Of a stretch of 64,000 bases of DNA, positions 32,538-39,812 are shown one piece after another. Where the stretch lies: contig LFCK01000002.1 of assembly GCA_001189095.1 (NCBI GenBank), forward strand, positions 124,001 through 188,000, read 5' to 3'. The position numbers were made by a program, and so were the translations under genes. The stretch comes from Parcubacteria bacterium C7867-001 (lineage in GTDB: Bacteria > Patescibacteria > Paceibacteria > UBA9973 > UBA2103). Below the pieces are notes generated by a model. That model saw only the letters and a list, made by a program, of their open reading frames with translations. It did no database searches and was not told the DNA's origin. Every line of letters begins with the position of its first letter. Position 1 is the stretch's first letter.

Positions 32538-32699
32538 TTAAATAAGGTAGAACCAGCGGAGCAGAAAGAGCCCGATGACAAAGGTGCCGATCGCGCCGTA
32601 GAGTGCGTGGCGCAAAAGCTCCATACACTCTTCGCGGGTGAACCCTTTGCGTGGCTGCATCGGGAGCGGTTCGCCTCGCCGGTATTCCATGGGTCGCAT
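32538..32699 (-). CDS. 53-aa single-pass membrane protein
   Basis: Short frame with a near-perfect AGGAGGTGTCTC-ATG initiation region. The peptide begins MRPMEYRRGEPLPM, has an amphipathic middle (FTREECMELLRHALYG) and a hydrophobic C-terminal span (AIGTFVIGLFLLRWFYLI), so it should insert as a tail-anchored protein. The function is unknown. The quality of the ribosome site and the shared terminator make it a convincing gene despite its size. Confidence 0.75.
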   Translation of the reverse strand: MRPMEYRRGEPLPMQPRKGFTREECMELLRHALYGAIGTFVIGLFLLRWFYLI

Positions 32700-32813
32700 G
32701 AGACACCTCCTCTCTCCTTAGTGAAATAAATTGTGACCTATCTGTCAATTTCCCCTCGCTTTTTTCCCGAGGAGGAGTACGCTTACTACTAGTTGGGAAA
32801 GAAAGGGCTTCGC

Positions 32814-33278
32814 ATGACAGTCATGGAATCCGGAGACCTTCTCGAGGTCTTTGAACGTTATCTGGAAGCTTCCGACATTGAGCACGACCGTCTCTCCGAC
32901 GATTCGCTCATTACGCCCGCGCCCGGTTTCCTTGTCCAAGATGCCATGCGCATCGTGCAGGGAGACGAGGACGAGTGCCTCATCCTCGGCATACAAATTT
33001 CGCCGTCCGACTTCGGATATGCGGAATTGAGTGCGCTCCTTCAAAGGCTCAATTCTTGCCTCACTGGCGAAGTTGAGGCGGGAGAGGAGGGTATTTTCTG
33101 GGCTATGCCGGTGGCACCGCCCCAAAATCAGGAAGCGTATGAGGAGATTCTCGAGCTCGCAAGCCGCGACCTCGTCCTCATCGAAATGTTCATGCTGCTC
33201 TATGATGCGTGGGGCGATCGCTACACGTTTGAAGAGCACCTCCTGAAGTGCATGCAGCCGGTCATCGGCTACTGCTAA
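32814..33278 (+). CDS. Orphan 154-aa protein
   Basis: Not recognised. 154 residues, strongly acidic (many D and E), soluble, mostly helical. The start at 32814 follows GAAAGAAAGGG by a few bases; a TTG seven codons upstream is in frame but lacks a site. Features: LVQDAMRIVQGDEDECLILGIQISPSD in the middle and DRYTFEEHLLKCMQPVIGYC at the end. It lies just before the tuf promoter region. Confidence 0.75.
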   Translation: MTVMESGDLLEVFERYLEASDIEHDRLSDDSLITPAPGFLVQDAMRIVQGDEDECLILGIQISPSDFGYAELSALLQRLNSCLTGEVEAGEEGIFWAMPVAPPQNQEAYEEILELASRDLVLIEMFMLLYDAWGDRYTFEEHLLKCMQPVIGYC

Positions 33279-33283
33279 AAATC

Positions 33284-33308
33284 TACCGCGCCCCGTAGGG
33301 GCGCGGTA
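33284..33308 (+). terminator. GC hairpin after the 154-aa gene
   Basis: 11-bp TACCGCGCCCC stem with GTA loop; the T-run is missing, so termination would be weak. Confidence 0.6.
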
Positions 33309-33323
33309 CCGTGTTCATACCTA

Positions 33324-33520
33324 TTGACCTTTTATACGTGCGCCTGTACGTTATAGCTAACGCGGATTGGCGCTCTTTTTATTCGACTCCACGGCATTCT
33401 GCCGGCAGGGGTGTGGTAAAAGGCGTTTCGCGGGTGGGCACAACCAGCAAGCGCCTTTTATCTTTTAGATAGTAAGGAGCATTCGCTTATCAATTTAGGT
33501 TATCGATAACTTACAAACGT
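33324..33520 (+). promoter_or_regulatory. tuf promoter and long leader with terminator-like hairpin
   Basis: TTGACC at 33324-33329 with TACGTT at 33347-33352 (17-nt spacer) or TATAGC further on. The roughly 160-nt leader has TAGCTAACG near its 5' end, a hairpin with arms AAAAGGCG (33418-33425) and CGCCTTTT (33452-33459) followed by ATCTTTT, then AAGGAGC (33475) far from the ATG at 33521. It could act as an attenuator. Confidence 0.5.
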
Positions 33521-34717
33521 ATGGCTGATGCATTCGATCGTTCGAAGCCGCACATGAACGTAGGTACCATCGGTCACGTCGACCATGGTAAGACCACGCT
33601 CACCGCGGCAATCCTGAATGTTCTTAACCTCAACTCGGCAGCAGGCTACAAGGCTCGCGTCGAGAAGGTCGAGAACATCGACAACGCGCCTGAAGAAAAG
33701 GCTCGTGGTATTACTATTGCTCTTCACCACTCGGAATACGAGTCGCCGAAGCGTCACTACGCGCACATCGACGCTCCGGGTCACGCAGACTACATCAAGA
33801 ACATGATCACGGGTGCCGCCCAGATGGACGGCGCAGTTCTCGTGGTCGCTGCGACTGACGGCGCAATGCCGCAGACGCGCGAGCACATCCTTCTTGCAAA
33901 GCAGGTCGGTGTGCCTAAGCTCATCGTCTTCCTCAACAAGGCAGACATGGTGGACGACAAGGACATGCTTGATCTCGTCGAAGAGGAAATCAAGGAACTT
34001 CTTGCAAAGCAGGGTTACACCGATTCCCCAGTCATTAAGGGTTCGGGTCTCAAGGCACTTGAGGCAACGGACGCAACTAATGAGTGGGCACTCAAGGTGA
34101 AGGAACTCGTCGACACGATGGACTCCTACTTCCCAGATCCGGTTCGCGAAACCGACAAGCCGTTCCTCATGCCGATCGAGGACATCTTCTCGATTGAAGG
34201 TCGCGGTACCGTCGTTACGGGCCGCATCGAGCGCGGTATCGTCAAGGTTGGTGAGGAAGTTGAAATTGTCGGCATGCAGCCAACAACGAAGACGACCATC
34301 ACTGGTATCGAGATGTTCAACAAGCAGCTTCAGGAAGGTCAGGCTGGCGACAACGCAGGTATCCTTCTCCGTGGTACGAAGAAGGAAGACGTGCACCGCG
34401 GTCAGGTCCTCTCGAAGTCAGGCGCGGTTACTCCGCACACCGACTTCGATGCTGAGGTGTACATCCTCGGCAAGGACGAAGGCGGTCGCCACACCCCATT
34501 CTTCACGGGTTACAAGCCGCAGTTCTACGTCCGCACGACGGACGTGACCGGCGAAGTGACCCTTCCGGAAGGAAAGGAAATGGTCATGCCGGGCGACACT
34601 GTCACCTTCAAGGTGAAGCTTGTCGCTCCTATTGCTCTTGAAGAGCAGCAGCGCTTCGCTATTCGCGAAGGCGGCAAGACCGTGGGTGCAGGTGTCGTGA
34701 CGAAGATCACGGCGTAA
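33521..34717 (+). CDS. tuf: Elongation factor Tu
   Basis: 398 residues with all three domains. GTPase motifs: GHVDHGKTT (18-26), RGITIALHHSEY, DAPGHADYIKNM (the usual Cys of DCPGH is Ala) and NKADMVD. The switch I neighbourhood reads IALHHSEYES instead of the common INTAHVEYET. EF-Tu delivers aminoacyl-tRNA to the ribosome. The start context is CAAACGT-ATG with no Shine-Dalgarno at normal distance. It is followed 22 nt later by rpsJ, as in str/S10 operons. Confidence 0.98.
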   Translation: MADAFDRSKPHMNVGTIGHVDHGKTTLTAAILNVLNLNSAAGYKARVEKVENIDNAPEEKARGITIALHHSEYESPKRHYAHIDAPGHADYIKNMITGAAQMDGAVLVVAATDGAMPQTREHILLAKQVGVPKLIVFLNKADMVDDKDMLDLVEEEIKELLAKQGYTDSPVIKGSGLKALEATDATNEWALKVKELVDTMDSYFPDPVRETDKPFLMPIEDIFSIEGRGTVVTGRIERGIVKVGEEVEIVGMQPTTKTTITGIEMFNKQLQEGQAGDNAGILLRGTKKEDVHRGQVLSKSGAVTPHTDFDAEVYILGKDEGGRHTPFFTGYKPQFYVRTTDVTGEVTLPEGKEMVMPGDTVTFKVKLVAPIALEEQQRFAIREGGKTVGAGVVTKITA

Positions 34718-34739
34718 CTAATAGCCTCACGATCCTCGT

Positions 34740-35099
34740 ATGGCAGCCACTAAGACCTCGAAGAAAGCTACGGCCGCAGCAGTAGCTGCGGGCGAGAGCA
34801 AGCTTCGCATCCGGGTCCGTGCCTACGAGCACAAGATTCTCGATCTCTCGGTGAAGCAGATCATGGATACGGCAGCGCGTTTCGACGCGAAAGTCGTAGG
34901 CCCAGTTCCGCTTCCGACGGAGATCAAGCGCTGGACCGTGAACCGCTCGACCTTCGTCCATAAAGACGCGCGCGAGCAGTTCGAGATGCGCATCCACAAG
35001 CGACTCATCGACATCCTGAATCCGAATGCGAAAGTCATCGAGGCTCTCACGAACCTCAGTCTTCCGTCCGGCGTCACGATTGACGTGAAGATGGTCTAG
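34740..35099 (+). CDS. rpsJ: Ribosomal protein uS10 with N-terminal extension
   Basis: 119 residues, about 17 longer than usual because of an N-terminal Ala/Lys/Thr-rich tail (1-20). The core KLRIRVRAYEHKILDLSVKQI, GPVPLPTEIKRWTVNRS and DILNPNAKVIEALTNLSLPSGV matches S10. Besides the 30S subunit, S10 (NusE) acts in antitermination with NusB. The start is CCTCGT-ATG. Its cotranscription with tuf, and separation from rplC by three orphan genes, shows that the S10 operon is broken here. Confidence 0.97.
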   Translation: MAATKTSKKATAAAVAAGESKLRIRVRAYEHKILDLSVKQIMDTAARFDAKVVGPVPLPTEIKRWTVNRSTFVHKDAREQFEMRIHKRLIDILNPNAKVIEALTNLSLPSGVTIDVKMV

Positions 35100-35120
35100 G
35101 CAGAATTGCCGAAGACAGCA

Positions 35121-35148
35121 CAAAACCGCCCCTTGAGGGGCGGTTTTG
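35121..35148 (+). terminator. Terminator of tuf-rpsJ
   Basis: 12-bp CAAAACCGCCCC stem, TTGA loop, TTTTG tail. Confidence 0.9.
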
Positions 35149-35196
35149 CGTTTGATTCGTCTTAATGATTAAGTGCAAGGAGAAAAGGAGAAAGAG

Positions 35197-35409
35197 ATGC
35201 AGTTCAAAACAGAAGCAGAGCGTGCCGAAGCGCGGGATACGGCGCTTAAAGCCGAAGCTGCAGCGGCCTACCTTAGGGCATGCGTTGATAATTCGCATAT
35301 CAATGCAGGGCTTCCCGTCATCGATCGGCAGTTCACGGTGCCGCAAGCTCTTGAAAAGGGTCTGGCGCTTGCTCGAAAGATGGCGACAGAACAAGACTTC
35401 GTCGGATAA
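35197..35409 (+). CDS. Orphan 70-aa helical protein
   Basis: Not recognised. 70 residues, Ala/Glu-rich (FKTEAERAEARDTALKAEAAAAYLRAC), probably two helices. AAAAGGAGAAAGAG upstream of the ATG at 35197; a GTG at 35173 in the same frame overlaps this site and is rejected. It is flanked by terminators on both sides and lies in the gap between rpsJ and rplC. Confidence 0.72.
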   Translation: MQFKTEAERAEARDTALKAEAAAAYLRACVDNSHINAGLPVIDRQFTVPQALEKGLALARKMATEQDFVG

Positions 35410-35423
35410 CCAAGTCCAAAATC

Positions 35424-35452
35424 AACCGCCCCAGAGCACTGGGGCGGTTTTG
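35424..35452 (+). terminator. Intrinsic terminator
   Basis: 11-bp AACCGCCCCAG stem, AGCA loop, then TTTTG. Confidence 0.88.
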
Positions 35453-35515
35453 CATCGTTTTCTTTTTGTCTCGCAGATGCTTTACTTCTTCGCAGACTAG
35501 GAAAGGAGGTGCGCT

Positions 35516-35815
35516 ATGGCACTTACGGTCGATGAATTCATGGAAGTCCTGCGAATCGAGAAAAAGCTCGAAAATCGCGAGGAACTCACGCCTGAAGAGC
35601 AGTCGTTCGCGAAGGAGTATAACTGCACCGGTCCCACGCCTTGCGGTTGCGGAACCAACTGCGGTCTCTTCCTCGAGCCGCGCGTCGATGGCGAACGTCC
35701 TATGCTTAACGGCAAGGAAGTGAACCCCGATTGCTACTGGCGCGAACACGACAAGGATGCGCCGAACGTTATCGGTCGCGGACGTCGCGGCGGTCGCGGT
35801 GCCTACGGCGACTGA
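35516..35815 (+). CDS. Cys-rich 99-aa orphan protein
   Basis: Not recognised. 99 residues. The middle holds CTGPTPCGCGTNCG (four Cys within 13 residues, about 37-49) plus another Cys at about 73, a likely zinc or iron-sulfur knuckle. The C-terminus is Arg/Gly-rich (GRGRRGGRGAYGD), as in nucleic-acid-binding tails. AAAGGAGG before the ATG. Terminators flank it. A small RNA- or DNA-binding metal protein is a reasonable guess, no more. Confidence 0.78.
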   Translation: MALTVDEFMEVLRIEKKLENREELTPEEQSFAKEYNCTGPTPCGCGTNCGLFLEPRVDGERPMLNGKEVNPDCYWREHDKDAPNVIGRGRRGGRGAYGD

Positions 35816-35820
35816 CCTAC

Positions 35821-35847
35821 AACCGCCCCAGCTTTGCTGGGGCGGTT
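35821..35847 (+). terminator. Intrinsic terminator
   Basis: 12-bp AACCGCCCCAGC stem with TTT loop. Confidence 0.85.
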
Positions 35848-35874
35848 TGCTTTTGTCCGGTTTCGTGATATAAC
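35847..35874 (+). promoter_or_regulatory. Promoter of the 96-aa orphan gene
   Basis: TTGCTT at 35847-35852, 16-nt spacer, TATAAC at 35869-35874; the -35 overlaps the preceding terminator's tail. Confidence 0.6.
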
Positions 35875-35900
35875 ATAGGTGGAAATGGAGGAAGGCCAAT

Positions 35901-36191
35901 ATGACACTTGGCGAAGTAATCAACGACTTCATCTTGTCACTCGTCGTAAAGGTCCTTCCGCACGAACGCAAGCGTGTCGAGCGGAAGATAAAGACCTTTA
36001 ACGAGATGCACATTCAAACCCTGAAGGAGATGGACGAAATCGAGCGACGCTCGGCGGCTGGCATCGTCAGTCCCGAGCAGGCGCTTGAAGCGAATGTGAG
36101 AAAGGAAGAGGAGCTCTGGAACCAAGAAGAGGAAATCCGGAGACTCGCGTTTTTCCTCGGCATCCCCTTCGAAACAGCGGCGGCGCTCTAA
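35901..36191 (+). CDS. Orphan 96-aa coiled-coil protein
   Basis: Not recognised. 96 residues, charged and helical throughout; heptad-like stretches (RVERKIKTFNEMHIQTLKEMDEIERR) suggest a coiled coil, with a more hydrophobic end (LAFFLGIPFETAAAL). GGAGGAAGG lies 6-9 nt before the ATG. A stem-loop at 36202-36232 follows. Last of three orphan genes separating rpsJ from rplC. Confidence 0.75.
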   Translation: MTLGEVINDFILSLVVKVLPHERKRVERKIKTFNEMHIQTLKEMDEIERRSAAGIVSPEQALEANVRKEEELWNQEEEIRRLAFFLGIPFETAAAL

Positions 36192-36201
36192 GCCCGCCCA
36201 T

Positions 36202-36232
36202 AAGCCGCGGCTCCCTCTGGGATCCGCGGCTT
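36202..36232 (+). terminator. Terminator-like hairpin
   Basis: 9-bp AAGCCGCGG stem with a 13-nt loop; weak T content after it. Confidence 0.6.
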
Positions 36233-36311
36233 CGCTCTTATCTAGGAATCAGCTGCCTTGCACCCCTACGGGTACCCAGCGGCTTTGCCCCTCGTCAGGT
36301 ACCCGGCTGCC

Positions 36312-36443
36312 TTGCACAAAAATGACCCTTCCGGTATAGTCCGTGGGTCGCTACGTACACCTTTCGGGTGGACCAATGGCCGGGAACGTCCCTCTTGTTG
36401 GGGACCGGAACGCGCTGTTGTACAGCGCGAAATTTTTTACCTC
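36312..36443 (+). promoter_or_regulatory. Promoter and structured leader of rplC operon
   Basis: TTGCAC at 36312-36317, 17-nt spacer, TATAGT at 36335-36340. The leader (about 97 nt) has three hairpins, the last a perfect 7-bp CGCGCTG stem (36411-36417 with 36423-36429) followed by AAATTTTTT and TTACCTC-ATG. The last element looks like an attenuator. Upstream, a 12-bp direct repeat occurs at 36252-36263 and 36306-36317. Confidence 0.62.
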
Positions 36444-37076
36444 ATGAAATTCATCCTTGCGCGCAAAGACCGCATGACTCAGATCTTCGACGAGAAGGGA
36501 GTCGTGCATGCTGGAACCGTCCTCAAGGCGGATCCTTCGGTCGTTACTCAGGTGAAGACCGTAGACGGCAAGGACGGATACGCAGCGGTGCAGATAGGCT
36601 TCGACAAGCAGACGGAAAAGCGTCTCGCGAAGGCTCAGCACAGCAAAGCATTTAAAGTACTCAAGGAATTCCGCATCGATAACGTGGCTGATTACACTGT
36701 CGGTGGTGAAGCTGGTGTCGATACCTTCGCTGTCGGAGAGGCGGTGCGCGTCTCGGGCACGAGCAAGGGTCGCGGCTTCGCTGGTGTCGTGAAGCGCTAC
36801 AACTTCAAGGGAGGTCGCCGCTCGCACGGTCAGAAGCACTCGGAACGCGAGCGTGGTTCTTCCGGAGGCGGTCCAGGTCGCGCTGGCGGTCGCGTTGCGC
36901 TCGGTATGCGCATGGCCGGCCGCATGGGTTCTGAGCGTGTCACCGTCGACGGGCTCAAGGTCCTCCATGTGGACGCAAAGGCAGGCGAAATCATCATCTC
37001 GGGAGCAATTCCGGGAGCACGCGGCTCGTTGGTCGAGGTCGTGTCAGCACCGCTTGGTCAGGGCAAGAAGAAATAA
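36444..37076 (+). CDS. rplC: Ribosomal protein uL3
   Basis: 210 residues from the ATG at 36444; the longer frame from 36258 covers the leader and promoter and is rejected. MKFILARKDRMTQIFDEKG at the start, then GTSKGRGFAGVVKRYNFKGG and SHGQKHSERERGSSGG (the loop reaching the peptidyl-transferase centre). L3 nucleates 50S assembly. First gene of rplC-rplD-rplW-rplB; no Shine-Dalgarno. Confidence 0.97.
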   Translation: MKFILARKDRMTQIFDEKGVVHAGTVLKADPSVVTQVKTVDGKDGYAAVQIGFDKQTEKRLAKAQHSKAFKVLKEFRIDNVADYTVGGEAGVDTFAVGEAVRVSGTSKGRGFAGVVKRYNFKGGRRSHGQKHSERERGSSGGGPGRAGGRVALGMRMAGRMGSERVTVDGLKVLHVDAKAGEIIISGAIPGARGSLVEVVSAPLGQGKKK

Positions 37077-37087
37077 TTTACACACGT

Positions 37088-37837
37088 ATGGCTACTGCAA
37101 AAAAGACCGTTGCGAAGAAAGCACCCGCAAAACGCGCTCCAAAAGCGCCTAAGGCAGATGCGCCTATGAATGCTTCTGAAGCAGTCATTTTCGATATGAA
37201 GGGTGGTAAGGCAGGCAGCATCGCGCTTCCCGCAGAACTTTTCGCAGTAAAGTGGAATTCCGATCTCGTACATCAGGTCGTCACCAGCATTGAGGCCAAC
37301 AAGCGTCCGACGACCGCGAACACCAAGTTCCGCGGGGAAGTCGCCGGCGGCGGCAAGAAGCCATGGAAGCAGAAGGGAACCGGCCGTGCTCGCCACGGTT
37401 CGACTCGCTCTCCTATCTGGAAGGGCGGCGGTATTACGCACGGTCCGCGCGCTGAACGCGACTACTCCGTAAAGATCAACAAGAAGATGCGTCGCGCAGC
37501 GCTTCTCTCGCTCCTCTCCCGCAAGTGGAAGGACGGTGAAATTGTCTTCGTCGACAAGCTTTCCTTTGCTACCCCTTCGACGAAGGAGGCAGTCGTCGCA
37601 CTTACTGCAGTCGGTAAGGCTTCGGGTGCCGATATTGTTTCGAAGAAGAAGAATGCTGCACTCATCGCGTTTGCAACCAAGGATGTGAATGCCGAGAAGA
37701 GTGTTCGCAACATGAGCAACGTCGTGTTCGACGAAATTCGCAACCTTAACGCGGCTGACCTCGTGACGAAGAAATACCTCGTTATCGAGCGTCCGACGGA
37801 AGCCCTCGCGGTGCTTTCGGGCAAACTCTCTAAGTAA
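37088..37837 (+). CDS. rplD: Ribosomal protein uL4 with N-terminal extension
   Basis: 249 residues, about 40 longer than E. coli L4. Residues 1-27 are a Lys/Ala/Pro-rich tail. The core includes NKRPTTANTKFRGEVAGGGKKPWKQKGTGRARHGSTRSP, the exit-tunnel loop. In E. coli L4 represses its own operon by binding the S10 leader, so it is the natural candidate regulator of the structured rplC leader here, though that is inference. Start context ACACGT-ATG. Confidence 0.96.
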   Translation: MATAKKTVAKKAPAKRAPKAPKADAPMNASEAVIFDMKGGKAGSIALPAELFAVKWNSDLVHQVVTSIEANKRPTTANTKFRGEVAGGGKKPWKQKGTGRARHGSTRSPIWKGGGITHGPRAERDYSVKINKKMRRAALLSLLSRKWKDGEIVFVDKLSFATPSTKEAVVALTAVGKASGADIVSKKKNAALIAFATKDVNAEKSVRNMSNVVFDEIRNLNAADLVTKKYLVIERPTEALAVLSGKLSK

Positions 37838-37844
37838 TACTCGT

Positions 37845-38210
37845 ATGGCACTCTTTGGAAACAACAAGAAGAAAGCAGTGAAGGCGCCGAAGGCGCAGGC
37901 TCCTAAAGCGACAATCGCGGATACGGCGGGCGTGCTTGAAGGCAAACTCACGGGCCCATGGTTCTCGGAAAAGGCGCTTATTGGCACCGAGAAGGGTGTC
38001 TATGTCTTCTCCATTCCGATGCACAGCACCAAGAAGGATGTCGCCGCAGCTATCGAGAAGATGTACAAGGTGACGCCGACGCAGGTCCGCATCGCCAATC
38101 TTCCCGCAAAGAAGAAGGCGCTCCGCACTCGTCGCGGTGTCGGCTCGCGCGCACGTCGCCGCAAGGCCTACGTCTACCTCAAGAAGGGTGACACCATCAC
38201 GTTCGCATAA
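37845..38210 (+). CDS. rplW: Ribosomal protein uL23
   Basis: 121 residues. A Lys/Ala/Pro-rich N-terminal tail (1-27) is followed by the L23 core (SEKALIGTEKGVYVFSIPMHSTKKDVAAAIEKMY) and a basic RTRRGVGSRARRRKAYV loop. It sits at the tunnel exit where trigger factor and SRP dock. It starts 7 nt after rplD in the context ACTCGT-ATG. Confidence 0.96.
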   Translation: MALFGNNKKKAVKAPKAQAPKATIADTAGVLEGKLTGPWFSEKALIGTEKGVYVFSIPMHSTKKDVAAAIEKMYKVTPTQVRIANLPAKKKALRTRRGVGSRARRRKAYVYLKKGDTITFA

Positions 38211-38221
38211 CCATTATTCCT

Positions 38222-39064
38222 ATGAAAACTTATCGCCCCTACACGAAGAGTCGCCGCAACATGACTACCTTGCCGTACAAGGAGCTTCTTTCGGGCGACC
38301 GCCCGATGAAGTCGCTCCTCAAGAGCAAGAAGAGTCAGTCGGGACGCAACGCCTTCGGCCGCATCACGACGCGCCATCAGGGTGGTGGTCATAAGAAACG
38401 CTACCGCGACGTCGATTTCAAATACGACAAGAAGAATATTCCAGCGAAGGTAGAAACCATCGAATACGATCCGTACCGCACTGCATTCATCGCTCGCGCA
38501 CTCTTCGCAGACGGCGAACGCCGTTATGTGCTCGCACCAAAGGACCTCAAGGTCGGTGATCCGTTCATCGTTTCTGAAACTGCGCCGGTAAAGGTGGGCA
38601 ACCGCCTTCCGCTCGGCCAGATTCCGACGGGTACGTTCATCTACAACATCGAGCTCAAAGTCGGTGCTGGTTCACGCCTCGTCCGCTCGGCAGGCAATTA
38701 CGCAGAAGTCGTCGCTCACGACGCAGGTTTCGCACAGATCAAGCTTCCGTCGACCGAAATCCGCAAGGTCTCCGACCTCTGCTGGGCATCGGTTGGTGCG
38801 GTTGGCAACGAAAACTCGCGCCTCGTGAAGTTCGGTAAGGCAGGTCGCAGCCGCTGGATGGGTATCCGTCCGACCGTTCGTGGTACTGCCATGAACGCGG
38901 TTGATCACCCACACGGTGGTGGTGAAGGACGTCAGGGCCGCGGTCTCCGTCGCGCAAAGAGCATGTGGGGCAAGCCGACCGGCAAGGGTCAGAAGTCCCG
39001 CACGCCGAAGAAATACTCCAACGTGTTCATCGTTTCTCGTCGCAAGGTCGGCAAGAAGGGATAA
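38222..39064 (+). CDS. rplB: Ribosomal protein uL2
   Basis: 280 residues, normal length. RITTRHQGGGHKKRYRDVDF near the N-terminus and AMNAVDHPHGGGEGRQGRG (about 220-238, with the conserved histidine) near the C-terminus are diagnostic. L2 is needed for subunit joining and peptidyl transfer. It ends the rplC block; a strong terminator follows where rpsS would normally come. Confidence 0.98.
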   Translation: MKTYRPYTKSRRNMTTLPYKELLSGDRPMKSLLKSKKSQSGRNAFGRITTRHQGGGHKKRYRDVDFKYDKKNIPAKVETIEYDPYRTAFIARALFADGERRYVLAPKDLKVGDPFIVSETAPVKVGNRLPLGQIPTGTFIYNIELKVGAGSRLVRSAGNYAEVVAHDAGFAQIKLPSTEIRKVSDLCWASVGAVGNENSRLVKFGKAGRSRWMGIRPTVRGTAMNAVDHPHGGGEGRQGRGLRRAKSMWGKPTGKGQKSRTPKKYSNVFIVSRRKVGKKG

Positions 39065-39066
39065 AA

Positions 39067-39095
39067 CAAAAAGCCCCGCTTTCGCGGGGCTTTTT
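39067..39095. terminator. Terminator of the rplC-rplB block
   Basis: 10-bp AAAGCCCCGC stem with TTTC loop and TTTTTG tail. Confidence 0.92.
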
Positions 39096-39105
39096 GTTTC
39101 TGCTT

Positions 39106-39765
39106 TTATGATGGCGGATGCTTTTCCTCGTAGAGCTTTACGATCTCGCGAACGAATTTCCGATCACGCTCCTTGTTTTCGTCAGTGAGTTTCTCGTATG
39201 GATCAAGCTGGTCAATGAGATCGGTAAGTCGTGCATCTGCTCGAGCAGCTTCTTCGTTGGCGAAACCACCTTGCTTCATGCGAATGCTAATTTCTCGCTT
39301 CAGGTCCTCCCCGTTACGGAGGAACCACTGTTCGTGTATTGCGTTGGCAGTTGCATCAATGAATGTCTCGTTGAGCGGCGTTCCATTGCGCGCCGCTCGG
39401 TATACGGATTCGATCGCGTAGTCATAGCTTGCGAGCGAGTCTTCCTGTCGGCTGGGCGGAAGTTCGTCGAACGAGTATGACGCAATGTCGACTGCAGGAA
39501 CCGCTTCATCTCCGAAATCAGGATCTTTTCCTACGCGCTCCGGATGTTTCTTCATCCACATCCCGTCCTGCTCTGCGTGCAGCGGCTTGAAACGAGATTT
39601 GATAGTTTCGGTCCCGTCGGGGTTCTGTATGCGCCGACCCTCTCGGTATTTCTCATGGTTCGCGCTCGCTTGAGTGCGGAAACCGGCAATCATCTCCTTT
39701 TCCTCAATAGACAGAGGGCTCACCTCCTTTTTTTTGCTGCCTCCCATGAATCGTTCGAAAAACAT
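39106..39765 (-). CDS. RyR-like domain protein
   Basis: 219 residues. The C-terminal third (about 135-215) reads AIHEQWFLRNG, then LDPYEKLTDENKERDRKFVREIVKLYE, which matches the end of the RyR domain first seen in ryanodine receptors (LxPYxxLxxxEKxxDR). The region around 85-130 (YSFDELPPSRQEDSLASYDYAIESVYRAARNG) could be a second, weaker copy. Bacterial RyR-domain proteins are poorly characterised. No signal peptide or Shine-Dalgarno. It is in a three-gene minus-strand insertion between rplB and rpsS. Confidence 0.65.
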   Translation of the reverse strand: MFFERFMGGSKKKEVSPLSIEEKEMIAGFRTQASANHEKYREGRRIQNPDGTETIKSRFKPLHAEQDGMWMKKHPERVGKDPDFGDEAVPAVDIASYSFDELPPSRQEDSLASYDYAIESVYRAARNGTPLNETFIDATANAIHEQWFLRNGEDLKREISIRMKQGGFANEEAARADARLTDLIDQLDPYEKLTDENKERDRKFVREIVKLYEEKHPPS

Positions 39766-39812
39766 ACTAGTGCTGTAACTGATAATGCTCTAACTATAAA
39801 CGGAAGCTGCCA

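Noticed and set aside
36258..36443. N-terminal extension of uL3 by 62 codons
   Set aside because: The extension covers the promoter (TTGCAC-N17-TATAGT) and leader hairpins; uL3 homologues start at the ATG at 36444.
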